From: Leptodesmis sichuanensis A121
GTDB taxonomy: Bacteria; Cyanobacteriota; Cyanobacteriia; Leptolyngbyales; Leptolyngbyaceae
DNA: 64,000 nt
NCBI RefSeq assembly: GCF_021379005.1
Contig: NZ_CP075171.1
Span: forward strand, 2,976,001-3,040,000
Reading direction: 5' to 3'
Shown: piece after piece, positions 50,575 to 59,020 of the stretch
How positions within the stretch are numbered: the first letter of the stretch is position 1
Layout of the letters: the number at the start of each line of letters is the position of its first letter
The notes under the pieces: generated by a model
Database searches by the model: none
What the model was told of the DNA's origin: nothing
What the model saw: the letters and a program-made list of their open reading frames with translations, nothing else
Program-made: the position numbers and the translations under genes

Positions 50575-53500
50575 TTAGTCCATTTCCGGCTCTGGCTTCA
50601 CAGCAAAAGTCAACACCGTTTCATCCACGCCTTTTAACTTCAGAGGGCTGAATTTGATGATTTCATCTTCTTCCAGGTAATCGGCGACGGCAGCCGACAC
50701 CAGAATGCTACCAGGGTCTGCCACCTCCTGGATGCGAGAGGCGATATTCACGCTGGGACCGATCGCGGTATAGTCCGATCGCTCGGAGGAACCAAACATC
50801 CCCACCACAGCCGTCCCCTGATGGATCCCACAGCGGAACTGCACCTTTTCAATTCCCTGTTCCTGCCAGCGATGATTTAATAGCTCCAGCGATCGGCGCA
50901 TCTGGCGAGCCGAGGCAATGGCACGGCGCACCTGTTCATTGGGAGTCAGTTCTTCAGGGGCACCGTACAGCGCCAGAATCGCATCTCCCATGAATTTATC
51001 GATCGTGCCACCGTTGTCAAAAATCACGCGGGTCATTTCTGCCAGGTATTCATTCAGCAACTCCGCCACCCGCCGCGAGCGCAAGGTATTGGAAAGCTGA
51101 GTGAATCCCACAATGTCACTGAATAACACCGTTACCATCCGGGGTTCGGGCCGCAAGTCCAGCATTAACTCGCCCTTGGCGGCCCGCCCAACCAGAGAAG
51201 GAGGCAAAAATCGCTTGAGTACCGATTCGGTCAGATAAGTATTCAGTTCGGCTACGCGCTGCTCTGTTTCCTTGAGAGCCAACAGGTTGCGGACTTCAGC
51301 CAATAGCTCGCGATCGTTAAAGGGCTTAGAGAGATAGGCATCGGCTCCCCGCTCTGCCCCCTCAATCCGGGTATCCTCATCGACTTTGGCAGTCAGCAGA
51401 ATAATCGGAATTCCCTTCAAATCCTCGGCTTCCCGAATCATTCGGATCATATCCAGCCCTGATACTTGAGGCATCATCAAATCACTCACAATCAGGTGGG
51501 GGCGATAGGTCTGGGCAGCCGTAAACCCTTCGGCTCCATTGCGAGCTGTGTAGATCTGATACCCCTTTTCACCCAGAATGCTAGACACATAAGTCCGGAC
51601 ATCTGGATTGTCATCCACAATCAAAATCCGGGGTTCTTTGCCCGTCATAGATAAACTAAAGTCTTCAACGGGCTGCGATCGCTCAGGACTGAGGGATGTA
51701 GGAATGGCCAGATCGGCTTCCACATCCGATAGCTCAATCACTGCTCGGCTGGTTTGGAGTTCTGCCTGCACATCAATCACTTGTTGCGGAGGCAGATGAG
51801 CCACTCCGGTTTGAATCCAAACGGTAAAGGTAGAGCCTTCTCCATAAGTGGAATCCACGGAAATTTGCCCACTGTGCAGATCCACCAACTCTTTCACCAG
51901 CGCTAACCCCAGGCCACTGCCCTCATAGCTGCGATTGGCCGATCCTTCTGCCTGTCGGAAGCGTTCAAACAGGTGCGGAATCTGATCCGGGCGAATCCCA
52001 ATGCCGGTATCAACTACTTGCAACAAACAGTGATCTCCAGCCGGCTGGACATTGACAGTAATGCTGCCACCTGCCGCTGTGAATTTCATTGCATTCGACA
52101 GCAAGTTGTACAGAACTTTGTCGAACTTTTCGAGATCCAGGTAGACAGATGGGCAGGGTTCCAGGCGGGTGATTAAATGAATCCCTTTACGATCGCAATA
52201 GGGCCGGAAAGCTTCCACCGTTTGGCTAACAAACTCGACCAGATCGCAGGGGCGGAAGTTAGGCTGCATCCGTCCGGCATCCAGGCGCTGCAGATCCAGT
52301 AACTGGTTCACCAGACGTAATAAGCGGCGAGAGTTACGTAGGGCAATCACAGATTGTTCGTAGGATAATCCCTGTTGTTTCGCCACAGCCCCTTCCAGAG
52401 GGCCAATAGTTAAGGTCAGCGGAGTTCTAAATTCGTGGGAAATATTTTGGAAAAATTGGGTCTTTTGGCGATCCAGTTCCAGCAGTTGTTCAGCTTGCTG
52501 CCGGGTTTTCTGGTACAGGTGAGCCTGCTGTACAGCAATCGCCGCCTGTGCCGCGACAGCCTGCGCCAGCTCAATATCAGATGTGAGCCAGTGCCGCGAT
52601 CGATGATTCTGCCGCAAAGAGATGCTGCCAATAATCTTGCCGTCACAGAGCAGTGGCACCACCAGCAGAGCACGAGTGGGATTGCGAAATGCCTCCTCTA
52701 CACTGTGCATATCTGGATAAAGATCCAGATCATTCAGCACCACAGGCTGCTTGGTCAGCATCAGTTGCTGCAAAACTGGATTGTTCGCGATCGGCACCCT
52801 GGATTTAGGCAGGGGTCGATTCGGAAATTCTGATATCACCGGAGCGTGACTATTTCCCTTCCCTGAATGAGGATGGAATTCAGTGAGTTCAGCCAGCACA
52901 GAGTCGCCCTCTGTTTCATCATGAAGACCAACACACTGAACAAATTCGTCCTCTTCCGTCCACAGGGATAAGGCACAACCATCTGCGTGCAGTGCCTGCC
53001 CCAATTGTTGAGTAATAGCTGCGAATATATCCTGGGGATCAAGGCTGGAACGGATCGCCGCCGTAATGGTATTAATCAGGGCTTCCCGCTTGGCCAGGGC
53101 TTGCAACTGTTCATAAGCCCTGGCTTTAGAGAGAGCTAAAGCCGCTTGATCCGCCACCATGGCCAGCAGTTGCACCTCATCATCCTGCCAGCTTCGATGC
53201 TGCTCACATTGATGCAGGGCAAGAATTGCGATCGCCTCCTGCTGATAACAGAGCGGCACAATCAAGCTGGAACGAATATTTAACTTCTCATAGGCTGACT
53301 GGTGAAATGACGTGTTGGCTGAACTTTCTGGAAAGCGATCGTAACTTTCTACATCTTCAATAACCAGAATGTCTTGAGTTGGCCAAACAGTTTGGAGCAG
53401 GCTGTCCTCTTGAACTGGCTGCCCTTTGCTGTAAACAAAACAGTCTCGATCAATTTCGCCCTCCTGAATGGAACCCACGAGACAGTAACTGGCTTCAAAG

Positions 53501-54078
53501 ATCTGTCCCACGGTTTGCCCAATGGTTTGCAAAATTTGTCGGTAGCTAAGGGCACTACGAATGGTACTGGTGACAGCGTTAAGCAGGGACTCCTGCCGCA
53601 GCGATCGCCGCAATTCCCGCGTTCTGGCTTTCAGCACATTATGAGTGTCTACCGCCTGCCGCACGACCGTTTTTAACTCATTGTCATTCCAGGGTTTGGT
53701 GACATATTTGAACACCTTCCCAGAGTTAATGGCCTCCACCAAGTCCTCGACATCGGTGTAGCCCGTCAAAATAATGCGGATAATGTCAGGATATTGAGTG
53801 GCCGTCAAGCTCAAAAATTCAGTTCCACTCATGAAGGGCATCCGCTGATCTGAAATGATCACGGCAATATCACCTTCATGAGCCAGGATGTCCAGAGCCG
53901 TTGGGCCATTTTCAGCCTTGAGTACTTTGAACTCCCGGTGAAATGTCCGGTATAGCAAATCCAAATTGTCTGGCTCGTCATCTACGACCAGAATTTTGGG
54001 TTTGTTACTCGGTTGGGCTTTCATGAACCGCTCTCCTGCTGCTACCGCAGTTGGACTTATAGTCACGTGGTTACTCAC
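50575..54078 (-). CDS. cyaC: CyaC-like hybrid histidine kinase/adenylate cyclase
   Basis: 1167 residues from a GTG preceded by GGGAG. Domains in order: receiver with Asp77 (IAVIISDQRMP), two GAF domains (about 170-330 and 335-500), HisKA with NISHEFRTPLTL, HATPase_c (LYNLLSNAMKF, VDTGIGI, GSGLGLALVKELVD), a second receiver (LIVSDLMMPQVSG) and a class III cyclase domain (VTVLFSDIVGFTQLS, DKFMGDAILALYGAPEEL, YTAIGPSVNIASRI). The layout and length match CyaC of Anabaena and Arthrospira, where phosphorelay through the receivers controls cAMP synthesis. The GAFs lack bilin Cys motifs that I can recognise. Divergent from nrdR. Confidence 0.85.
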   Translation of the reverse strand: MSNHVTISPTAVAAGERFMKAQPSNKPKILVVDDEPDNLDLLYRTFHREFKVLKAENGPTALDILAHEGDIAVIISDQRMPFMSGTEFLSLTATQYPDIIRIILTGYTDVEDLVEAINSGKVFKYVTKPWNDNELKTVVRQAVDTHNVLKARTRELRRSLRQESLLNAVTSTIRSALSYRQILQTIGQTVGQIFEASYCLVGSIQEGEIDRDCFVYSKGQPVQEDSLLQTVWPTQDILVIEDVESYDRFPESSANTSFHQSAYEKLNIRSSLIVPLCYQQEAIAILALHQCEQHRSWQDDEVQLLAMVADQAALALSKARAYEQLQALAKREALINTITAAIRSSLDPQDIFAAITQQLGQALHADGCALSLWTEEDEFVQCVGLHDETEGDSVLAELTEFHPHSGKGNSHAPVISEFPNRPLPKSRVPIANNPVLQQLMLTKQPVVLNDLDLYPDMHSVEEAFRNPTRALLVVPLLCDGKIIGSISLRQNHRSRHWLTSDIELAQAVAAQAAIAVQQAHLYQKTRQQAEQLLELDRQKTQFFQNISHEFRTPLTLTIGPLEGAVAKQQGLSYEQSVIALRNSRRLLRLVNQLLDLQRLDAGRMQPNFRPCDLVEFVSQTVEAFRPYCDRKGIHLITRLEPCPSVYLDLEKFDKVLYNLLSNAMKFTAAGGSITVNVQPAGDHCLLQVVDTGIGIRPDQIPHLFERFRQAEGSANRSYEGSGLGLALVKELVDLHSGQISVDSTYGEGSTFTVWIQTGVAHLPPQQVIDVQAELQTSRAVIELSDVEADLAIPTSLSPERSQPVEDFSLSMTGKEPRILIVDDNPDVRTYVSSILGEKGYQIYTARNGAEGFTAAQTYRPHLIVSDLMMPQVSGLDMIRMIREAEDLKGIPIILLTAKVDEDTRIEGAERGADAYLSKPFNDRELLAEVRNLLALKETEQRVAELNTYLTESVLKRFLPPSLVGRAAKGELMLDLRPEPRMVTVLFSDIVGFTQLSNTLRSRRVAELLNEYLAEMTRVIFDNGGTIDKFMGDAILALYGAPEELTPNEQVRRAIASARQMRRSLELLNHRWQEQGIEKVQFRCGIHQGTAVVGMFGSSERSDYTAIGPSVNIASRIQEVADPGSILVSAAVADYLEEDEIIKFSPLKLKGVDETVLTFAVKPEPEMD

Positions 54079-54272
54079 AATGCTCCCTGTCCGTCCTCTC
54101 CCCTAAGATTTCCCCTACCAAAGCGGTTTGTAACTCTTCAGGATGGAGTTAATCCGGTATAGAGAACTATACTGACTTAAAAAATAATTCAAGCTATTTA
54201 ATGAAATCGGTCATAATCGTGGTTAGTGATTCATGATGACCCAGATTCATCTCGCTTGGAGCATTCTTTACC

Positions 54273-54836
54273 ATGCGATGCCCTTTCTGCCAGCACAGTG
54301 ACAACCGAGTTCTCGAATCGCGCTCAGCAGAGGCGGGGCAAAGTGTGAGGCGCAGGCGGGAATGCCTGAAATGTGGTCGCCGCTTTACGACTTACGAACG
54401 CATTGAATTTGTTCCCATCGCAGTAATTAAACGAGATGGCAACCGCGAATCCTTCGATCGCTACAAATTACTCAGAGGAGTAACCCGCGCCTGCGAAAAG
54501 ACAGGCATCTCTACCACTCAACTGGAGAATTTGGTGGATGAGATTGAATCCGAACTACAACAACGTCTAGTACGGGAAGTCCCCAGCAGTGAAATCGGGG
54601 AAATGGTGCTACAGAACCTGCAGGGCTTAAGCGAGGTTGCTTACATCCGATTTGCATCGGTATACAGAAAATTTCAAGGAATTCGCGACTTCGTTGATAC
54701 CTTAAACGATCTGCAGAATCACGCGACTGCAAGCCCTGCTTCTAATAATACGGAAACTGGCGATCGATCCCCTAACCATCCAGGAGAACCAGGCAGCCAC
54801 TCTTATCACGCCGTTTCTGCCACGGGACAAAGCTAA
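54273..54836 (+). CDS. nrdR: Transcriptional repressor NrdR
   Basis: 187 residues. Zinc ribbon Cys3, Cys6, Cys31, Cys34 ([21 protein letters not shown]) and an ATP-cone domain ([20 protein letters not shown]). NrdR senses dATP/ATP and represses ribonucleotide reductase genes. The last ~35 residues are a Ser/Asn/Gly-rich tail beyond the usual ~150-residue bacterial length. Confidence 0.95.
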   Translation: MRCPFCQHSDNRVLESRSAEAGQSVRRRRECLKCGRRFTTYERIEFVPIAVIKRDGNRESFDRYKLLRGVTRACEKTGISTTQLENLVDEIESELQQRLVREVPSSEIGEMVLQNLQGLSEVAYIRFASVYRKFQGIRDFVDTLNDLQNHATASPASNNTETGDRSPNHPGEPGSHSYHAVSATGQS

Positions 54837-54942
54837 ACCAGAGCGTGTTTGAGAAAGTGCTGAGCGCCGTGTGAAATAACTTGTGCATCAATGCCAGTGT
54901 TGAGTTAAGATATCACTTCTGAGCTTAAATGAGTTCTTGTCT

Positions 54943-54971
54943 GAATCTCCTAAAATAAAACTAGGAGATTT
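54943..54971 (+). terminator. Stem-loop in the nrdR-rpsA gap
   Basis: AATCTCCTA (54944-54952) pairs with TAGGAGATT (54962-54970), loop of nine A-rich bases. No clear U-run, so it could be a leader element of rpsA rather than a terminator of nrdR. Confidence 0.5.
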
Positions 54972-55052
54972 CCCGGTGTAGCAGCACTTTTTGCTTGTTA
55001 TACATCGAAGGAGGCAACCCTTTACGGAGATAACTACCAGGAAACGATTCGC

Positions 55053-56036
55053 ATGGTCAATCAGGACACAACATTAGATATTGGCTTTACTTACGAAGAA
55101 TTTGCTGCCCGACTTGATAAATACGACTATCACTTCAGTCCCGGTGATGTGGTAGCCGGAACAGTGTTTAGTCTAGAGCCAAGAGGTGCTCTGATTGACA
55201 TTGGCGCGAAAACTGCAGCTTACATTCCCATTCAGGAAATGTCGATTAACCGCATTGATGCCCCTGAAGAGGTACTGCAAGCTGATGAAACCCGCGAGTT
55301 CTTTATCCTGGCAGACGAAAATGAAGATGGTCAGTTGACCCTCTCCATTCGCCGCATTGAATATATGCGGGCCTGGGAACGGGTGCGGCAACTGCAAGCG
55401 GAGGATGCTACCGTTCGTTCCGTTGTGTTTGCCACCAATCGGGGTGGTGCACTGGTACGCATTGAAGGCTTGCGCGGCTTTATTCCTGGATCTCACATCA
55501 GTACTCGCAAGCCCAAGGAAGAATTAGTGGGAGAAGAACTGCCCCTCAAGTTTCTGGAAGTTGACGAGGAACGCAATCGTCTGGTGCTCAGCCATCGTCG
55601 GGCACTGGTGGAACGCAAGATGAATCGTCTGGAAGTGGGCGAAGTCGTCATTGGTACGGTCAGAGGCATCAAGCCCTATGGTGCATTCATTGATATTGGC
55701 GGTGTAAGCGGTCTGCTGCACATTTCTGAAATCTCCCACGATCACATTGACACGCCTCATAGTGTGTTTAATGTGAATGATGAACTGAAAGTCATGATTA
55801 TTGACCTGGATGCAGAACGGGGGCGGATTTCCCTATCTACCAAGCAGCTAGAACCCGAACCGGGCGATATGGTGAAGAATCCTCAGTTGGTTTACGAGAA
55901 GGCTGAGGAAATGGCTGCTCGGTATCGGGAGCAGATGATGGCGAAACAGCAAGATCCAAACGGTTCTGCGCCAGAACCTGCCCTTGCTGTTGAGGAGATT
56001 GAGGATTTACCATCTGCCACTGAAGACGAAGAATAA
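55053..56036 (+). CDS. rpsA: 30S ribosomal protein S1
   Basis: 327 residues with three S1 RNA-binding domains: GDVVAGTVFSLEPRGALIDI (about 30-100), a second starting RSVVFATNRGGALVRIEGLR, and a third GEVVIGTVRGIKPYGAFIDI with GLLHISEISHDH. The three-domain, ~330-residue form is the cyanobacterial/plastid type. An acidic tail ends the protein. AGGAAA lies eight bases before the ATG. Confidence 0.95.
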   Translation: MVNQDTTLDIGFTYEEFAARLDKYDYHFSPGDVVAGTVFSLEPRGALIDIGAKTAAYIPIQEMSINRIDAPEEVLQADETREFFILADENEDGQLTLSIRRIEYMRAWERVRQLQAEDATVRSVVFATNRGGALVRIEGLRGFIPGSHISTRKPKEELVGEELPLKFLEVDEERNRLVLSHRRALVERKMNRLEVGEVVIGTVRGIKPYGAFIDIGGVSGLLHISEISHDHIDTPHSVFNVNDELKVMIIDLDAERGRISLSTKQLEPEPGDMVKNPQLVYEKAEEMAARYREQMMAKQQDPNGSAPEPALAVEEIEDLPSATEDEE

Positions 56037-56126
56037 GGGGAGCAGGGTGGTGTTTCAAATCTGTTGTTTTTGTTTGTAGAGATGTTCCGGCGGAACGTCT
56101 CTGTGAAATACCGCTGTTTTGATCAT

Positions 56127-56153
56127 GGAGAGAGGGGAACCTCTCTCTTTTTT
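56127..56153 (+). terminator. Rho-independent terminator of rpsA
   Basis: GAGAGAGG, loop GGAA, CCTCTCTC, then TTTTTT. A second imperfect palindrome (AGAGATGTTCCGGCGGAACG, then TCTCT) precedes it at 56078-56102. Confidence 0.88.
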
Positions 56154-56211
56154 AATCTGCTTTTTTGATCTGCAACTGGGGGAAGCATTGCCAACTATTC
56201 AATGTGGAGAT

Positions 56212-56928
56212 ATGCAATTTCAGAACATCCAGGCGGTTCTCTTTGATAAAGATGGTACCCTCGCCAATGCTCAAGCCTTTCTCTGCAAATTGGGACACCA
56301 GCGAGCCAATTTGCTTGAGGCTTTAGTGCCTGGGGTTGGCCCATCATTACTACAGGCGTTTGGGTTAGAGGGCGATCGCCTGAACCCCGCCGGACTGCTT
56401 GCTGTTGGAACGCGCCTGGAAAATGAAATTGCGGCTGCCGCTTATGTGGCCCAAACCAGTTGGGACTGGATGGAGTCCTTGCATCTGGTGCGATCGGCCT
56501 TTCTCAAAGCAGATCAGTTCATGTCACCGAAGGCCCATCATACTCCTCTATTTACAGGTGCCCTGGCTACATTGCAGGATTTAGCGAATGTCGGGATCAA
56601 GGTTGGGATCGTTTCCTCCGATTCTCCCTCCCACGTTCAGCAGTTCGTCGAGTATTACCAATTGGAATCCCTGGTACAGGTTGCTTTGGGATCGCATCCA
56701 GATCTCAGCAAACCTGACCCCCGGTTAGTCTATCAAGCCTGTCAGATTTTAGAAGTCAGCCCATCCGTGACTCTGGTGGTAGGCGACTCTGCAGCCGATG
56801 TAGAGATGGCGGGCGCAGCCGCCACGCTTGGTTGTGTAGGGGTGGGCTGGGGAGGGGTGACACCAGTCATGCTCAAAGGGTGCAGTATTTTTATTCACCA
56901 GTTCTCAGATATGCAAGTGATTGTCTAA
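56212..56928 (+). CDS. HAD-superfamily hydrolase (phosphoglycolate-phosphatase-like)
   Basis: 238 residues. HAD motif I FDKDGTLA with Asp12/Asp14, motif II VGIVSSDSPSH, motif III Lys in LSKPDPRL, motif IV VVGDSAADVEMAGAA. The cap domain is helical, as in Gph-type phosphatases. I place the start at 56212 because the longer frame from 56119 would translate the rpsA terminator. Substrate not determinable; phosphoglycolate is one candidate. Confidence 0.85.
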   Translation: MQFQNIQAVLFDKDGTLANAQAFLCKLGHQRANLLEALVPGVGPSLLQAFGLEGDRLNPAGLLAVGTRLENEIAAAAYVAQTSWDWMESLHLVRSAFLKADQFMSPKAHHTPLFTGALATLQDLANVGIKVGIVSSDSPSHVQQFVEYYQLESLVQVALGSHPDLSKPDPRLVYQACQILEVSPSVTLVVGDSAADVEMAGAAATLGCVGVGWGGVTPVMLKGCSIFIHQFSDMQVIV

Positions 56929-57156
56929 GTTTTCTCATCTATTAAATTATCTGAAGCAAGAAAATTATTCTTACATAACTGATATGAACCCCTCAGTAGT
57001 CTTTAACAAGATTTAATGTAGCCTTCATCAAGGTGCATACAAGTGATATGATTCGCTGAAGTCTAGCGATCGTGTATCAAATTCGCTCATCATGGATTGA
57101 ACATTGCTACAGTAATGTTCTTCCCTGACCCCCTTAGTAGTAAGAGGAGTTTGTCC

Positions 57157-58410
57157 TTGTCTCGCCATTACCTGTTTACCTCGGAATCCGTTACAGAAGG
57201 TCACCCGGATAAAATTTGTGACCAGATCTCAGACACCATTCTGGATGCGCTACTGGCCCAGGATCCCATGAGCCGGGTGGCTGCTGAAGTTGTCGTTAAT
57301 ACTGGTTTGGTGTTGATTACAGGGGAAATTACCTCTAAAGCCAAAATTAACTACATTGACGTTGCTAGACAAAAAATTGCTGAAATTGGTTATACAGGCG
57401 TTGATAGTGGCTTTTCTGCCAATAGTTGCTCCGTTCTGATTGCCCTGGATGCTCAATCTCCTGACATTGCTCAGGGAGTAAATACGGCACAGGAAGCTCG
57501 TGAACTCTCCAGCGATGAACTGGATAAGATTGGAGCCGGAGATCAGGGCATCATGTTTGGTTTTGCTTGTAACGAAACTCCTGAATTAATGCCGTTGCCC
57601 ATTTCTCTGGCTCACCGAATTTCTCGCAAGCTGGCTGCCGTGCGTAAGACTGGTCAACTGCCCTACCTGCGTCCCGATGGCAAAACTCAGGTAACGGTAG
57701 CCTACGAAGATAACCGTCCGGTCGCCATTGATACAATCCTGGTTTCCACCCAGCATGCTCCGACCATTGGGGATATTACCGATGAAGCCGCTGTGCAAGC
57801 CAAGATCAAGGAAGATCTCTGGTCTATGGTGGTGCTGCCAGTGTTCAGCGACCTGGAAGTACAACCCGATCGCAATACTCGCTTTCTGGTGAACCCGACT
57901 GGCAAATTTGTGGTGGGTGGCCCTCAAGGCGATGCCGGCTTAACGGGACGCAAGATTATTGTAGATACCTATGGTGGGTACTCCCGACATGGTGGTGGTG
58001 CCTTCTCTGGTAAGGATCCCACCAAAGTAGACCGGAGTGCGGCTTATGCCTGCCGTTATGTAGCTAAGAATATCGTCGCGGCTGGTCTGGCGGATAAGTG
58101 CGAAGTGCAACTTAGCTATGCGATCGGCGTGGCCCGTCCCGTAAGCGTGATGATTGATACCTTTGGAACTGGCAAGATCGATGACGATCGCCTGCTGGAA
58201 TTAATTACTCAGCATTTTGAGTTGCGTCCCGCTGGAATCATCCAAACCTTCAATCTGCGCAATCTGCCTGCGGAACGAGGTGGTCGATTCTACCAGGATG
58301 TCGCTGCTTACGGTCATTTCGGACGTAATGATCTGGATCTGCCCTGGGAACAAACTGACAAAGCAGTTCTGTTGAAAGAAGCAGCCTCCCAGATGTTATC
58401 GATCGCCTGA
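57157..58410 (+). CDS. metK: S-adenosylmethionine synthetase MetK
   Basis: 417 residues from a TTG at 57157 with AGGAG seven bases upstream; the protein then begins like other MetK proteins ([20 protein letters not shown]). An ATG-initiated frame from 57097 would add a non-homologous leader. Signature [12 protein letters not shown] and P-loop-like [19 protein letters not shown] are present. It makes SAM from methionine and ATP. A bidirectional hairpin follows. Confidence 0.95.
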   Translation: MSRHYLFTSESVTEGHPDKICDQISDTILDALLAQDPMSRVAAEVVVNTGLVLITGEITSKAKINYIDVARQKIAEIGYTGVDSGFSANSCSVLIALDAQSPDIAQGVNTAQEARELSSDELDKIGAGDQGIMFGFACNETPELMPLPISLAHRISRKLAAVRKTGQLPYLRPDGKTQVTVAYEDNRPVAIDTILVSTQHAPTIGDITDEAAVQAKIKEDLWSMVVLPVFSDLEVQPDRNTRFLVNPTGKFVVGGPQGDAGLTGRKIIVDTYGGYSRHGGGAFSGKDPTKVDRSAAYACRYVAKNIVAAGLADKCEVQLSYAIGVARPVSVMIDTFGTGKIDDDRLLELITQHFELRPAGIIQTFNLRNLPAERGGRFYQDVAAYGHFGRNDLDLPWEQTDKAVLLKEAASQMLSIA

Positions 58411-58440
58411 TTGGCACTCACTTAAACCTGAAGTCTCTCC

Positions 58441-58474
58441 CAGAAACCCGGTATCTCCAAGATCCGGGTTTCTG
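58441..58474. terminator. Bidirectional terminator between metK and flavin reductase
   Basis: CAGAAACCCGG (58441-58451) pairs perfectly with CCGGGTTTCTG (58464-58474), 12-base loop, followed by AGTTTATTCTT. It serves the two convergent genes. Confidence 0.8.
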
Positions 58475-58483
58475 AGTTTATTC

Positions 58484-58975
58484 TTACCCGCCGTACTGCC
58501 AACCCGTACTTTCCAGCAGCAAGGGATCACCCTCCCGGTGAATGCCAGAGGCAATCACTTCACCAACAAAGACCGTGTGATCACCTTTTTCGACTGAGCC
58601 GACCACCTGACATTCCACATATCCCAGGGAATCGGAAATGATGGGACAACCTGTTTCCCCTAAATAAAACTCGACATCCTCAAACTTGTTGCCCACCCGT
58701 CGCTGGGGTTTGAAAAACTTCTGGGCCATTTCTTTCTGGCCTGCTTCTAGAAAACTGAGGGCAAATACGCCACTGGCTTTGATCATGGCGTGCGATCGCG
58801 AATCATTCTTGACACAGTTCACCACCAGAGGCGGCGTAAACGAGGACTGCATCACCCAACTTGCCGTAAAGCCGTTTACCTCATCCCCCTCTTTTACCCC
58901 ACAGATGTAAAGACCGTGGGGGATTTTACGCAGCATTGTTTTTTTCGCTTGTTCATCCAGCAAGGGTTTCACCAC
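58484..58975 (-). CDS. Flavin reductase family protein
   Basis: 163 residues from a GTG. FMN-binding split-barrel fold: HGLYICGVKEGDEVNGFTAS, WVMQSSFTPPLVVNCVKNDS, FALSFLEAGQKEMAQKFF, KGDHTVFVGEVIASG. It resembles the flavin reductase module at the C-terminus of cyanobacterial flavodiiron proteins but occurs here alone. Likely NAD(P)H:flavin reductase. Confidence 0.85.
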   Translation of the reverse strand: MVKPLLDEQAKKTMLRKIPHGLYICGVKEGDEVNGFTASWVMQSSFTPPLVVNCVKNDSRSHAMIKASGVFALSFLEAGQKEMAQKFFKPQRRVGNKFEDVEFYLGETGCPIISDSLGYVECQVVGSVEKGDHTVFVGEVIASGIHREGDPLLLESTGWQYGG

Positions 58976-59020
58976 CTTTTACAAACTGTTTACGCTTCAG
59001 TGTAGCAGCGGAGAGAGTGC

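Noticed and set aside
56119-56211. Upstream start of the HAD hydrolase
   Set aside because: The added residues would be encoded by the rpsA terminator hairpin; the HAD fold begins at the ATG at 56212.
56929-57156. SAM riboswitch upstream of metK
   Set aside because: No helix pattern resembling a known SAM aptamer could be identified by eye; a covariance-model search would settle it.
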